Source of the DNA: Marininema halotolerans
Lineage (GTDB): Bacteria > Bacillota > Bacilli > Thermoactinomycetales > DSM-45169
Length of the DNA: 64,000 bases
NCBI RefSeq assembly: GCF_900116235.1
Contig: NZ_FPAA01000011.1
Location: forward strand, 47,020-111,019
Reading direction: 5' to 3'
In this document: positions 8,782 to 18,219 of the stretch, one piece after another
Position numbering within the stretch: the stretch's first letter is position 1
Layout: the number at the start of each line of letters is the position of its first letter
The notes under the pieces: generated by a model
Databases searched by the model: none
Seen by the model: the letters and a program-made list of their open reading frames with translations, nothing else
Told to the model about the DNA's origin: nothing
Position numbers and translations under genes: made by a program

Positions 8782-8952
8782 ATGTATATGACAGTAATCC
8801 TGGTCTTCCTCAGCATCCTAGCCGTCATGGGCACCCGGAAGAACATAAAAATGAGCAACAAACCGGGCCTATTGATCGGCGGTACTTTCACAGTTCTATT
8901 GGTACTTGTCACATGCATTGCCGTCTATGATGAAATCATCGGGATTCAATGA
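8782..8952 (+). CDS. Small two-helix membrane protein (DUF2759-like, tentative)
   Basis: A 56-residue protein with two hydrophobic helices (about residues 3-16 and 31-48) joined by a basic loop (GTRKNIKMSNK). The layout resembles the DUF2759/YqgW small membrane proteins, but I am not certain. A strong sigma-A promoter lies upstream and a good terminator 11 nt downstream, so it is a single-gene unit. The ribosome site is weak (GGGTGA). Confidence 0.65.
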   Translation: MYMTVILVFLSILAVMGTRKNIKMSNKPGLLIGGTFTVLLVLVTCIAVYDEIIGIQ

Positions 8953-8963
8953 ACGACGAGAAG

Positions 8964-8989
8964 CGACCCCATAATGGGGTCGTCTTTTT
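8964..8989 (+). terminator. Rho-independent terminator
   Basis: CGACCCCAT pairs with ATGGGGTCG and is followed by TCTTTTT, immediately after the small membrane protein gene. Confidence 0.9.
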
Positions 8990-8990
8990 A

Positions 8991-9024
8991 TTGCATAATT
9001 AATTAGACTTTATTAATTATGCAA
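8991..9024. repeat. Perfect 13-bp AT-rich inverted repeat
   Basis: TTGCATAATTAAT (8991-9003) and ATTAATTATGCAA (9012-9024) are exact inverses around an 8-nt centre. It directly abuts the preceding terminator and lies ~125 nt before the propeller gene. Could be an operator or a second terminator. Confidence 0.7.
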
Positions 9025-9148
9025 AATATTTATCTAAATTTAGGCAGATCATTTACTTACAAAACTAGTTACTAGTACAAGAGAGTGGATCCCCTCTGAA
9101 TATATTAGGAGAACAGAAGGATACATCCTAAAAAAGAGGGGTTAATGA

Positions 9149-10174
9149 ATGAACATAAGAAAAGGGATATTTTATGTGAATAATGCCGGGTCAAATAATG
9201 TATCAGTCATTAACACTGCCATCAATCGTGTAGTAAAGACATTAAAAGTCGGAAGACGTCCCTATGATATTACTGAATCCCCCAACCTACGCTTTCTATA
9301 TATCGGCAATAGAGGCTCGAATAATATTTCTGTTATCGACACTCGAATCAATAAAGTAGTAAACACCATTGCAGTAGGAAAAACTCCTAACGACATCGAT
9401 TTTAACCCAAATGGGAAAACCATTTATGTTGTGAATCGAGGGTCAAATAATATTTCAGTCGTTAGTATTGCAAGAGGTCGCGTCATCGCTACGATTAAAG
9501 TGGGTAGAAGGCCTGAAACCTCCAGTTTTACACCTGACGGGAAGTATTACTATGTCCCAAATAGTGGGGGGAATACCGTCTCCGTCGTCGATGTAGCGAG
9601 AAGTAGGCTCTTCCAGACAATTCGAGTGGGTAATGGTCCCTTTCAAGCTCGAGTTTCTCCGGATGGGAAGTCTGTATATGTCTGTAATAGAAGATCAAAC
9701 ACCTTATCCGTAATCGAAGTAGCGACCAATCAAGTAATTAAAACAATTCGAGTCGGTAGAGGACCCACAAAAAATTACGTATCACCCGACAGTAAAACGA
9801 TCTATGTAAGTAATACCCTTGCGAATACAATATCTGCTGTGAATGCCTCTACATTACGAGTGGTTAAGACGATTCGAGTGGGTAGAGCCCCTCGTGTAGG
9901 AATCTTCTCCCCAGATGGTTCACTGTATTACATGGCCAATACGAGAGGAAATACCATTTCAGTCATTAATGTTTCAACAAACAACGTAATCAATACTGTT
10001 AAAGTTGGTAGAAGGCCTGGTATCGGGCGTTTCACAGCAGATGGTAAATTTTTCTATATTCCGAATGCTGGTTCAAATACTGTCTCAGTAATTCGTGTGC
10101 CTGGGAGACCCAGAGTGATTGACACCATTTCTGTAGGTAGAAGACCCGTTCAAGGATTTATGCTAACACGCTAA
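9149..10174 (+). CDS. YVTN-type beta-propeller protein, eight 42-residue repeats, no signal peptide
   Basis: A 341-residue protein built almost wholly of eight repeats of exactly 42 residues (pattern xxYVxNxGSNTVSVIxxxxxxVxxTIxVGRxPxxxxxSPDGK). These are YVTN-family blades, so an eight-bladed or a circularised seven-bladed propeller is expected. The protein is strongly basic and starts without a signal sequence. ATG follows AGAGGGG. The next genes encode a DUF6143-like and a YheC/YheD-like protein. Proteins placed on spores are made in the mother cell and need no export, so a spore-surface role is plausible but unproven. Confidence 0.82.
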   Translation: MNIRKGIFYVNNAGSNNVSVINTAINRVVKTLKVGRRPYDITESPNLRFLYIGNRGSNNISVIDTRINKVVNTIAVGKTPNDIDFNPNGKTIYVVNRGSNNISVVSIARGRVIATIKVGRRPETSSFTPDGKYYYVPNSGGNTVSVVDVARSRLFQTIRVGNGPFQARVSPDGKSVYVCNRRSNTLSVIEVATNQVIKTIRVGRGPTKNYVSPDSKTIYVSNTLANTISAVNASTLRVVKTIRVGRAPRVGIFSPDGSLYYMANTRGNTISVINVSTNNVINTVKVGRRPGIGRFTADGKFFYIPNAGSNTVSVIRVPGRPRVIDTISVGRRPVQGFMLTR

Positions 10175-10193
10175 AAAGTTGGAGGGGTTGTTA

Positions 10194-10703
10194 TTGGGAA
10201 AGGTTATTCGCTCTAAAAAGGTCGTGAGTATACCTGAATCTTCTTTCGAATCTTCAAAAGGGAGAAATTATATAGGATTAACTCCCCTGTTAACCTTTGG
10301 AAGAAAAACTTTTGCTTGGGCTCGTTTGTTTAACCCAGCTAACTCCAAGGTTTGTCTGTTTTTAGATTTTTTCAACCTCACTAATCTTTCTACTTCACCC
10401 TTTACTGCAAATGGTTTTGCTAATGCCACCCCTCCAGGACAACCTCACCCTATACAAACTGGAAATCTAAAGCTAGATACTACAAGGCCCGCTAAAGGTA
10501 AATTTCAATTCAATTCTTCTGTGACACAATTCCCAAGAGGCGGATTAAACATTATCGACAGGCAAGTACCCTCTAATCAATCTGTAACCAGTGGTCAAAT
10601 TAGTGGAAAAGTGATAATAACACCTGGGACATCCTATCTCTTTTTCCTAAGTAGCCCGCAAAAAGTAACAGCAAGGATTGGATTTGAATGGTGGGAAAAA
10701 TAA
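10194..10703 (+). CDS. DUF6143-like protein
   Basis: A 169-residue protein resembling the DUF6143 family as I recall it: a segment with FNPANSKVCLFLDFFNLTNLSTSPF, an internal FPRGGLNIIDRQVPSNQ, and a C-terminal PGTSYLFFLSSP then GFEWWE. The role of this family is unknown, though it occurs in spore formers. I chose TTG at 10194 because GGAGGGG ends 6 nt before it. It starts 19 nt after the propeller gene, so the two are probably cotranscribed. Confidence 0.6.
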   Translation: MGKVIRSKKVVSIPESSFESSKGRNYIGLTPLLTFGRKTFAWARLFNPANSKVCLFLDFFNLTNLSTSPFTANGFANATPPGQPHPIQTGNLKLDTTRPAKGKFQFNSSVTQFPRGGLNIIDRQVPSNQSVTSGQISGKVIITPGTSYLFFLSSPQKVTARIGFEWWEK

Positions 10704-10736
10704 ATTAGAAAATTCATTACCCACCATTTTTACTCA

Positions 10737-10768
10737 TTGCGCTTCTAATTTATCAATTGGAAGCGCAA
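10737..10768. repeat. Hairpin after the DUF6143-like gene
   Basis: TTGCGCTTC and GAAGCGCAA form a 9-bp stem around 14 nt. No clear T-run follows on the plus strand, so it is a weak terminator at best or an mRNA-stabilising hairpin. Confidence 0.5.
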
Positions 10769-10834
10769 AATACTTAATATTGCACAAAATCAATTCGTGT
10801 ATTCAACGCTAGCCTAACACGGAGGTAAAAAATC

Positions 10835-11578
10835 TTGTCATATCCATTGCGAGATAAGTATATTCAAGCAAAAGCTTTAACTCAGAACCGCATCACAAAA
10901 CGGCATTTTCCGTTAACATTAATTATGAACAAAAGTAATTTAAATAAGGTGATCCATCAATATAAATATTTTTATATAAAAAAGAGAGTTGGCTATGGTG
11001 GGCGAAATATTTTTGTGGTTAAATGCACATCCAATCAGTCATTTCTTCTAAGGACACCTAATGCAAAGAATATCATGCACCTACCCAACAAAAAAAGATT
11101 ATTCAAGATATTAAATCGAAATCATTTAAATTCATATGTCATTCAGCAAGGAATTACAAGTCGAACCATTAGTGGGGACCCTTTTGATATACGCGTTCAT
11201 ACAATACGCCATCGTGAAGGTTGGCGAATAGGTGGCATGTTAGTTAGAGTTACCTATAAAGATGACCAGCTGACTGATCCTTCCGAAAGCGGATTCGTCA
11301 TGCAATTGGAAGAGTTCTTATCGTACCATCTTCATCTAAAACCGCATGCAGTAAAGAAAATGAAAAAGAAACTAATTAACCTCTCGTTACAAGCCTCTAA
11401 GGTTATAAGTAAGTATTATCCTAATCGTAATCAATATGGTATTGATATAGGAATAGATAAACGTTATAAATTATGGATTTATGAAATAAATATTGCTAAC
11501 CCAAACTATAAACCATTTAAGATGATTAGTCGAAAAATATATAGGAAATTAAAAAATCACAATACCAAACGAACTTAG
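10835..11578 (+). CDS. YheC/YheD-type spore-coat-associated ATP-grasp protein
   Basis: A 247-residue protein of the YheC/YheD family (ATP-grasp fold). Seen: KKRVGYGGRNIFVV (nucleotide-binding loop, near 48-61), YVIQQGI near 105, DPFDIRVHTIRHREGWRIGGMLVRV near 116-140, and YGIDIGIDKRYKLWIYEINIANPN near 203-226, where Asp/Glu/Asn ligand metal. It is shorter than the ~360-450 residues of Bacillus YheC/YheD and lacks their N-terminal region. TTG follows CGGAGG. Codons are AT-richer than in core genes. Confidence 0.75.
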   Translation: MSYPLRDKYIQAKALTQNRITKRHFPLTLIMNKSNLNKVIHQYKYFYIKKRVGYGGRNIFVVKCTSNQSFLLRTPNAKNIMHLPNKKRLFKILNRNHLNSYVIQQGITSRTISGDPFDIRVHTIRHREGWRIGGMLVRVTYKDDQLTDPSESGFVMQLEEFLSYHLHLKPHAVKKMKKKLINLSLQASKVISKYYPNRNQYGIDIGIDKRYKLWIYEINIANPNYKPFKMISRKIYRKLKNHNTKRT

Positions 11579-11595
11579 TAGGGACAATTACCCAA

Positions 11596-11628
11596 TAAAA
11601 AATCGGGGGCCATATTACAGCTCCCGAT
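11596..11628 (-). terminator. Terminator of the DUF3055 gene
   Basis: On the minus strand ATCGGGAGC pairs with GCCCCCGAT (one mismatch) and is followed by TTTTTTATT. Confidence 0.75.
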
Positions 11629-11666
11629 CTGTATCAGTATACAAATTCTTGTATTGTGGATCTACT

Positions 11667-11957
11667 TTAATACTCCTGCCGCATCATCTCTTCATCCAAT
11701 GCTGAATCAAGAAACGCCTTTAGGACCTCCACATCATCTTTTTCCACCCCGAGCTTCTCTACCCAATCGCCGGTCAAAAGATCATCCTTATCCATCAACA
11801 GGAGTTTACCACTTTGTAAGCACGCAACCATGGTTTTTCCACCATAAAACTTATGGGTGTAAATCAGGGAAAAATCGTAACGGTTTACCTTTGCAGCAAG
11901 GCAGACATGACGCACAACTGGTTTTTCCGTCTCATCAAGTAAGTAGTCCAATGCCAT
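11667..11957 (-). CDS. DUF3055 / SAV0927-family protein
   Basis: A 96-residue cytoplasmic protein of unknown function. The block NRYDFSLIYTHKFYGGKTMVACLQSGKLLLMDKDDL is typical of the DUF3055 (SAV0927) family found across Bacilli. I set the start at ATG 11957 behind GGGAGGGG. No partner gene is obvious. Confidence 0.72.
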   Translation of the reverse strand: MALDYLLDETEKPVVRHVCLAAKVNRYDFSLIYTHKFYGGKTMVACLQSGKLLLMDKDDLLTGDWVEKLGVEKDDVEVLKAFLDSALDEEMMRQEY

Positions 11958-12095
11958 GGATAACCCCTCCCTCTGATAAGAGCTCTGCACCCGATTGCTC
12001 CCCTGCCTTCTTACACTCTTTCCTAGGTTCCCCTATTACTTCGAACATTCCTTCTTCCTCACTATATCAAACCCTATACGAAAAAATTCCTCACA

Positions 12096-12148
12096 AAAAT
12101 CCCCTTAACGATACAGTTACTAGAAGATTTTCACTGTATCTCAAGGGG
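12096..12148 (-). terminator. Terminator of the Vps62-like gene
   Basis: CCCCTT..GATACAGT pairs with ACTGTATC..AAGGGG, and the minus strand continues ATTTTTG. It lies 20 nt past the stop codon. Confidence 0.8.
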
Positions 12149-12169
12149 GACAGGCAGCCGATATGGATT

Positions 12170-13102
12170 TTAGTTCACGGGATTATCTGGCGAATTCCGC
12201 ATAATTGAATCCTTCGCTGAGGGGCCCGTCGGACCAGAATTTAACTCGCATTCTGATCCAAAACATGTACCTTGTGATGCATTCCCCCAACGATTGATGG
12301 CACCGCCCGTTGGATCCTTCTCATTCTTACCTTCAATGGTAGAGGAAAAGTCCCTTCTCATCCACGATGGGCTCGGACTATATGTCTGACCGTTATCCAT
12401 TGAGGTAAAGGTTGATAACCCATTCTTCTCCCATATATTCCAGATGACCCCATCACTTGTGTAATCCACAACATCGATCAACCGTCCAAGCGAGAAGCCA
12501 TAAACATGTTTGCCCTTATTTTTATACATGCCATGGGAGCCACGTGCTACATAGGCAACCGGATGAGTATCCTGGGTCTTCGGCGTATCCTTCCATGACA
12601 TGCTTTCTCCACCACTATGAGCTGAGAAATACACATGGGTCGGAACTTGATCCGTTAACCGTACGGTAACGTGCTCCCAATCACCAACATGATTACCGAT
12701 CGTATACCAAAATACTTTTTTCCCTTCATTGTAAGGATAGAATATCCAATAGACAATATCCACAACCTTATCGGAACGCTTGATATAATAGGCATAAACC
12801 TTTGATGCAGAGAGATCGCCTTTAAAGAATGAAAGTTTTGAATTTGTTGATTTTAATTTTTCGATGGTCCGTAGTGAGTACTGTCCATCGCGCATCTCTC
12901 TTTCCAAATACATAAATGAGTTATCCACTGATAACGGATAATAGTTTTCCGATTGATCAAAGATCAAGCGAGGTGCATACGTCTCGATCAATTGTTGCGG
13001 TTCCTTTGAAGAAGAGGATTTCACAGAGCTTGTCTTTGCTAACGCTCCATGTGAACCTACCAAAAAAAAGAGAAGAAACCCGATCGCAATCCTACGCATC
13101 AT
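12170..13102 (-). CDS. Secreted Vps62-like (DUF946) protein
   Basis: A 310-residue exported protein. A basic start (MMRR), hydrophobic core and ALA cleavage site form a signal peptide of about 24 residues. The Vps62/DUF946 hallmarks are YAPRLIFDQSENYYPLSVD, YWIFYPYNEG, GNHVGDWEHVTVRL, and HPVAYVARGSHG. Bacterial family members are secreted and of unknown function. ATG at 13102 has AAGGAG 8 nt ahead; earlier in-frame starts are too close to it. Bounded by its own terminator, so monocistronic. Confidence 0.78.
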   Translation of the reverse strand: MMRRIAIGFLLFFLVGSHGALAKTSSVKSSSSKEPQQLIETYAPRLIFDQSENYYPLSVDNSFMYLEREMRDGQYSLRTIEKLKSTNSKLSFFKGDLSASKVYAYYIKRSDKVVDIVYWIFYPYNEGKKVFWYTIGNHVGDWEHVTVRLTDQVPTHVYFSAHSGGESMSWKDTPKTQDTHPVAYVARGSHGMYKNKGKHVYGFSLGRLIDVVDYTSDGVIWNIWEKNGLSTFTSMDNGQTYSPSPSWMRRDFSSTIEGKNEKDPTGGAINRWGNASQGTCFGSECELNSGPTGPSAKDSIMRNSPDNPVN

Positions 13103-13296
13103 ACTCATCACTCCTTATCCGAATCTTCTATCAATATATTGCATTCATGGACCTCATTTTTGTCCTCGATCACTCCCCTCTACTAAAGCTATTTTCACAA
13201 TTTTATCAGACATAATCAACCAAAAAAAGTATAATATTTTGTAAATTTTTGTTGAAAAATCGATCTTACGATTCTCCACCAGAGAAGTAACCATGA

Positions 13297-13332
13297 CAAA
13301 AAGCCTTTCATTTAAATCAGAAAGGCTTTTTG
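13297..13332. terminator. Bidirectional terminator at the end of the bkd operon
   Basis: AAAAAGCCTTTC and GAAAGGCTTTTT form a perfect 12-bp stem with a 10-nt loop. The minus strand has Ts after the stem just past bkdB. Confidence 0.9.
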
Positions 13333-13364
13333 TTGTTCAGTTCAATTTTTCCTGCTTATTTCAT

Positions 13365-14690
13365 TTAGATCGTGGACTCTGGCGTATAGGCTTCAAGCCG
13401 CTCTTTCACACGCGCAAGGAACCGTCCTGCCATTAACCCATCTAAGATACGGTGATCTAGGGAGAGGCACAAATTGACGAGATCACGGATAGCAATCATA
13501 TCGTCTTTGATAACTGGCTGTTTCACGATTGATTCCATCGAGATAATCGCCGCCTGGGGCTGATTAATAATCGGTTGGGAAGCAATCGATCCGAAGGAAC
13601 CTGTATTATTGACGGTAAAGGTGCCACCCGCAAGATCATCCATGGTTAGTTTGCCCGCTCGTGTTTTTTCCGCCAGATGATGCACTGCCTTTGCAATGCC
13701 AAGAATACTCTTTTCATCGGCATCCTTAATCACGGGCACATAAAGAGCTTCATCTGTTGCAACCGCAATGGAAATATTGATTCTCTTTTTTAGGATGATC
13801 TTATCGCCACCCCAGACTGCGTTCACTTTTGGAAACTCTTTGAGAGTATCGACAACCGCTTTAATAAAGAAGGGCATGTAGGTAAGAGATATCCCCTCTT
13901 GCTTTTTGAAATCGCCTTTGAGTTTTTCTCGCAATTTCACCAGCCCACTTACATCCGCTTGCACCATTGTCCACGCATGGGGAGCCTCGTGTTTGCTCTG
14001 CACCATACGTTGGGCAATGGTTTTACGGACACTCGACAGGGGAACTTCCGTATCCCCTGGTTCAAGTCCATGGGAAGGAGTTGACGTTTGAACCGGTGTA
14101 CTCTCTTTTTGATTAAAGGTTGGGGTTGCTTCTTTCGTTTCATCTTGCTTCATGGATGGAACTTCCGGTGTAGTCGATGGCTGCCTTTGACTTGTACCAC
14201 CGGATTCAATCACTTTTTGAATATCCTTCCGAGTAATACGCCCTCCTCGACCAGACCCATCCACCTGTTCTAAGTCGATATGATGTTTTTCAGCAAGTTG
14301 TAACACAGCAGGGGAGTAGCGTCGTTTCATCGAAGAATCGCTATTCGTTTCTGTATGTGAGGCTGCTGAATCTGATCTCGCTGTTGTTCCAGCATGATCA
14401 TAAGCCGGCTCCTCTTTTTTTGCAGACGAAGCACCTTCTCCACCTTTGCCTTGCGCGTCATCGATGCGACAGATGATTTCCCCCACCGCAACGGTGACTC
14501 CTTCCTCTGTTACAATCTCTGTCATAGTACCACTCATCACTGCGGGCACTTCTGCGTTCACCTTATCGGTAGCCACTTCACACAGCGGTTCGTATTTATC
14601 AACGGAATCTCCTGGTGCCTTCAACCACTTGGTAATTGTTCCCTCTGTCACACTTTCCCCTAATTGGGGCATAGTAATATCCGTTGCCAT
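13365..14690 (-). CDS. bkdB: Branched-chain alpha-keto acid dehydrogenase E2 (dihydrolipoyl acyltransferase)
   Basis: A 441-residue E2 core of the branched-chain keto-acid dehydrogenase complex. Domains in order: lipoyl domain (lipoyl Lys in EVATDKVNAE, about residue 44), a hydrophilic linker, peripheral-subunit-binding domain (RYSPAVLQLAEKHHIDLEQV near 129-148), a second linker, and the catalytic domain with HRILDGLMAGRF near the C terminus providing catalytic His and Asp. A good AGGAGG site precedes the ATG. Last gene of the bkd operon. Confidence 0.93.
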   Translation of the reverse strand: MATDITMPQLGESVTEGTITKWLKAPGDSVDKYEPLCEVATDKVNAEVPAVMSGTMTEIVTEEGVTVAVGEIICRIDDAQGKGGEGASSAKKEEPAYDHAGTTARSDSAASHTETNSDSSMKRRYSPAVLQLAEKHHIDLEQVDGSGRGGRITRKDIQKVIESGGTSQRQPSTTPEVPSMKQDETKEATPTFNQKESTPVQTSTPSHGLEPGDTEVPLSSVRKTIAQRMVQSKHEAPHAWTMVQADVSGLVKLREKLKGDFKKQEGISLTYMPFFIKAVVDTLKEFPKVNAVWGGDKIILKKRINISIAVATDEALYVPVIKDADEKSILGIAKAVHHLAEKTRAGKLTMDDLAGGTFTVNNTGSFGSIASQPIINQPQAAIISMESIVKQPVIKDDMIAIRDLVNLCLSLDHRILDGLMAGRFLARVKERLEAYTPESTI

Positions 14691-14753
14691 CAGCTACTTA
14701 CCTCCTCACAAACACCCAAAGTGCTTCCTTTATCCAGCATGCTAGGGACACCC

Positions 14754-15737
14754 TTAGAATTCTGCTAATTCACGAATGGCATCCTTCACCTTTTCAGGGT
14801 TTAACATAAATTCTTTTTCAAGTGGGGGACTATAGGGCATTGCTGGTACATCAGGACCCGCTAAACGGCGAATCGGTGCATCCAGTTCAAAAAAGGCATT
14901 CTCTGTAATGAAAGCAGAAACTTCTCCACCAAATCCACCTGTCAAATTATCCTCATGCACGATCAGGACCTTCCCTGTCTTAGCAGTCGCCTCTAAAATC
15001 GCTTCCTTATCCAGGGGAACGATGGTACGAAGGTCTAACACGTGCACGCTAATTCCCTCTTTTTCTAAATCCTCCGCGGCTTTCAGGGCAAAATGGAGGC
15101 TGAGGCCGTAGGAGATCACTGTCACATCATCCCCTTCTCTCTTTACCTCCGCTTTTCCAATCGGCACGGTATAATCCTCCGTCGGAACTTCTCCCTTAAT
15201 CAGTCGATAGCATCGTTTATGTTCAAAGAAAAGTACCGGGTCCTCATCGCGGATCGCACTTTTTAGCAACCCCTTTACATCATAAGGAGTGGAAGGCATC
15301 ACAATTTTAAGCCCTGGCACTCCTGCAAAAAGTTTTTCTACACTTTGGGAATGATACAAGGCTCCATGTACTCCTCCACCATAGGGAGCACGAATGACTA
15401 AAGGACAATGCCAGTCGTTATTAGAGCGATAGCGCATCTTCGCTGCTTCGGAGACAATCTGATTGTACGCAGGCATGATAAAGTCAGCAAATTGCATCTC
15501 TGCCACGGGACGCATTCCATAAACCGATGCACCGATTGCCACACCGGCAATCGCTGATTCAGTCAAAGGCGTATCAATCACCCGTTCGGCTCCAAACTCT
15601 TTATATAAACCATCCGTAGCGCGAAAGACTCCGCCCCGGACACCAACGTCCTCACCAAGAACGAAAACCTTCTCGTCTCGTTGCATCTCTTCTCGCAACG
15701 CCTGGGTTACAGCATCAATATAGGAAATGACCGGCAT
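14754..15737 (-). CDS. bkdAB: Branched-chain alpha-keto acid dehydrogenase E1 beta
   Basis: A 327-residue thiamine-diphosphate enzyme subunit pairing with E1 alpha in oxidative decarboxylation of the Val, Leu and Ile keto acids. Seen: LGEDVGVRGGVFRAT, DTPLTESAIAGVAIGAS, EMQFADFIMPAYNQIVSEAAKMRYRS, and PYGGGVHGALYHSQS. Full length for the family. The gap to bkdAA is 12 nt. Confidence 0.94.
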   Translation of the reverse strand: MPVISYIDAVTQALREEMQRDEKVFVLGEDVGVRGGVFRATDGLYKEFGAERVIDTPLTESAIAGVAIGASVYGMRPVAEMQFADFIMPAYNQIVSEAAKMRYRSNNDWHCPLVIRAPYGGGVHGALYHSQSVEKLFAGVPGLKIVMPSTPYDVKGLLKSAIRDEDPVLFFEHKRCYRLIKGEVPTEDYTVPIGKAEVKREGDDVTVISYGLSLHFALKAAEDLEKEGISVHVLDLRTIVPLDKEAILEATAKTGKVLIVHEDNLTGGFGGEVSAFITENAFFELDAPIRRLAGPDVPAMPYSPPLEKEFMLNPEKVKDAIRELAEF

Positions 15738-15749
15738 GGATGATTCCTC

Positions 15750-16742
15750 CTATTCCGCAAATACGTGGGTGTAGGTTTCAGATGGATCAGGGTACGGTGC
15801 ATTCTCAGCATATTCCGTCGCCTCATCAACCAGTTGACGAATCTCTTTTTCCAACGCGTCTTCTTTATCAGCAGACAAAACGCCTGCCTCCTGTAGATAT
15901 TTTTTAAACAAGACCAAGGAATCTTTCTTACGCGCTTCTTCTACCTCACCCATCTCACGGTAGGTCCGATCATCATCATCACTGGAGTGAGGGACAAGGC
16001 GATAGGCTGTTGCTTCAATCAAGGTAGGTCCTTCTCCTTGACGAGCACGAGCAGCAGCATCTCGTACTGCCGCATACACTTCTAGCGGATCATTACCATC
16101 CACAGAAATCCCTGGCATACCATACCCTTGCCCTCGAGCTGCCACACTTCCCCCTGCTAATTGCTTTTCAATCGGCACAGAAATGGCGTATTTATTATTT
16201 TCGCACATAAAGATGACAGGTAATTTATGAACACCTGCAAAATTAAGACCCTCATGAAAATCCCCTTGGTTACTCGAACCTTCACCAAAAGTCGTGAGGG
16301 AGACAAAATCCTTCTTCTCCATTTTCGCAGCTAGCGCCACCCCAACTGCATGAAGAAGCTGAGTCGTAACAGGGCTGGAGCCAGACACAATCCGATAACG
16401 CTTATCGCCGTAGTGACCAGGCATTTGCCGTCCTCCACTATTGGGCTCTTCTGCTTTGGCAAAAGCCGATAGCATTTGTTCTTTAGCCGTTTGACCAAAG
16501 GCCAATACCATACCTAAGTCGCGATAATAAGGGCAGAGCCAGTCCTTCTCTCGATCAAGGGCAAAGGCTGCACCGACTTGAATGGCTTCTTGCCCTTGAC
16601 AAGAAATCACAAAAGGAATTTTACCTGCACGATTAAGTAACCACATCCGTTCATCAATCTTGCGAGCAAGTAACATGGTGCGATACATCTCTAATACGTG
16701 TTCATCACTTAAACCGAGTGCTTCATGACGAGATGTTTCCAT
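15750..16742 (-). CDS. bkdAA: Branched-chain alpha-keto acid dehydrogenase E1 alpha
   Basis: A 330-residue E1 alpha subunit with a TPP-binding GEGSSNQGDFHEGLNFA...ENNKYAIS segment and the phosphorylation-loop-like HSSDDDDRTYREMGE. I chose ATG at 16742: GGAGG lies 8 nt upstream and the resulting 330 residues equal B. subtilis BkdAA. The frame stays open 33 codons further upstream into lpdV, but that part has no ribosome site. Confidence 0.93.
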   Translation of the reverse strand: METSRHEALGLSDEHVLEMYRTMLLARKIDERMWLLNRAGKIPFVISCQGQEAIQVGAAFALDREKDWLCPYYRDLGMVLAFGQTAKEQMLSAFAKAEEPNSGGRQMPGHYGDKRYRIVSGSSPVTTQLLHAVGVALAAKMEKKDFVSLTTFGEGSSNQGDFHEGLNFAGVHKLPVIFMCENNKYAISVPIEKQLAGGSVAARGQGYGMPGISVDGNDPLEVYAAVRDAAARARQGEGPTLIEATAYRLVPHSSDDDDRTYREMGEVEEARKKDSLVLFKKYLQEAGVLSADKEDALEKEIRQLVDEATEYAENAPYPDPSETYTHVFAE

Positions 16743-16794
16743 TACGGATTCCTCCGATCCCATTCCTTCTCTTCGTCCTATCGAATCTTGTTCG

Positions 16795-18219
16795 TTATCC
16801 ATGAATTTGTTTACCAAGAACTGCAAGGGCTCCCTCACCATAGATCTCAGAAAGCGTTGGATGAGGGTGTATCACTTGGCTAATCTCCCAAGGCGTTGCA
16901 TCAAGCACTTTGGCAAGCCCTGCTTCAGCAATCAACTCGGTTGCATGAGGACCAATAATATGAACCCCTAATAAATCTTCTGTCTCTTGATCCATCACTA
17001 ATTTAATAAAGCCATCCGATTCACCAAATACAAGGGATTTACCCGCTCCCCGTATTGGGAACTTACCCACCTGAACCGTATGCCCCTTCTCCTTTGCTTC
17101 CGCTTCAGAAAGGCCCAGGCTCCCAACTTCCGGACGACTATAGGTACAGCGTGGAATCATCGTCACATCCAAGGGATGAGGATGTTCCCCCGTCATATGT
17201 TCGACGGCTAATACCCCTTCGTGGGAAGCAACATGGGCCAATTGGTATCCTCCATTCACATCACCAATGGCATAAATATGCGACTCTGCCGTTTGCATAA
17301 CCTCATTCACCTGAATATATCCATTATTTAATTGGATCGCCGTATTTTGCAAACCGATGTCTTCTGTATTCGGTTGTCGGCCCACTGAGACCAACATCCG
17401 TTCAGCAGATAGTTCCGTTGTTCCATCCTTTTTCTCAACAGAAAATTGAACGCTCTGCTCAGATACTTTTACAGACTCTGCTAGTAATTTGGCACCCGTA
17501 AGAATTTTCACTTTGCGTTTTTTCAAGAGTCGTGTCATTTCCCGACTTACATCGGCATCTTCAAAGGGAAGAATCCGGTCAGCAAATTCAATGACGGTCA
17601 CTTCCACTCCAAAGTCATTCAGCATCGATGCCCATTCGATTCCGATGACACCCCCACCTACTATCGCGATGGATGCAGGTAAGGTTTCCATTTCTAAGGC
17701 ATGATCTGAAAACATCACATGGCTCCCATCAATTTCAAGCCCTGGGAGGCTACGTGGCCGTGAGCCTGTCGCGATAATGACCTGTTGTGGAATGAGCATA
17801 TCATTCTCTTTTCCATCTACTCGTTCAACAGAGATGGTACCTGGTTGCGGAGAGAAGATAGACGGCCCTAAAATCCGACCCGTACCGGTATATACATCGA
17901 CCCCATTCTTTTTTAAGAGGTGTTGAACACCTTTGTGCAATTGGTCCTTGATGTTATTTTTCCGACTGTGAACCAGGTCGATATCCAGTTGGACATCCCC
18001 GACACGAACCCCGTAGGATTCACTGTTTTTCATTTCATGATAAACCTCTGCACTTCGAAGAAGAGATTTTGAAGGAATACATCCTTTGTGTAAACAGATG
18101 CCCCCTACCTTCTCCTTTTCAACTAACGCCGTTTTCAATCCCAGTTGAGCCGCTCGAATTGCCGCAACATACCCCCCTGGTCCTGCTCCCAATACGACTA
18201 GGTCATAGTTCTCTGCCAT
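16795..18219 (-). CDS. lpdV: Dihydrolipoamide dehydrogenase, E3 of the bkd complex
   Basis: A 474-residue flavoprotein reoxidising dihydrolipoamide. Seen: FAD motif [10 protein letters not shown] near the N terminus, redox disulfide [16 protein letters not shown] motif [11 protein letters not shown], and the C-terminal HPHPTLSE His-Glu pair. Start ATG 18219 follows GGAGTGGAG. It overlaps the end of buk by 17 nt. Confidence 0.93.
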   Translation of the reverse strand: MAENYDLVVLGAGPGGYVAAIRAAQLGLKTALVEKEKVGGICLHKGCIPSKSLLRSAEVYHEMKNSESYGVRVGDVQLDIDLVHSRKNNIKDQLHKGVQHLLKKNGVDVYTGTGRILGPSIFSPQPGTISVERVDGKENDMLIPQQVIIATGSRPRSLPGLEIDGSHVMFSDHALEMETLPASIAIVGGGVIGIEWASMLNDFGVEVTVIEFADRILPFEDADVSREMTRLLKKRKVKILTGAKLLAESVKVSEQSVQFSVEKKDGTTELSAERMLVSVGRQPNTEDIGLQNTAIQLNNGYIQVNEVMQTAESHIYAIGDVNGGYQLAHVASHEGVLAVEHMTGEHPHPLDVTMIPRCTYSRPEVGSLGLSEAEAKEKGHTVQVGKFPIRGAGKSLVFGESDGFIKLVMDQETEDLLGVHIIGPHATELIAEAGLAKVLDATPWEISQVIHPHPTLSEIYGEGALAVLGKQIHG

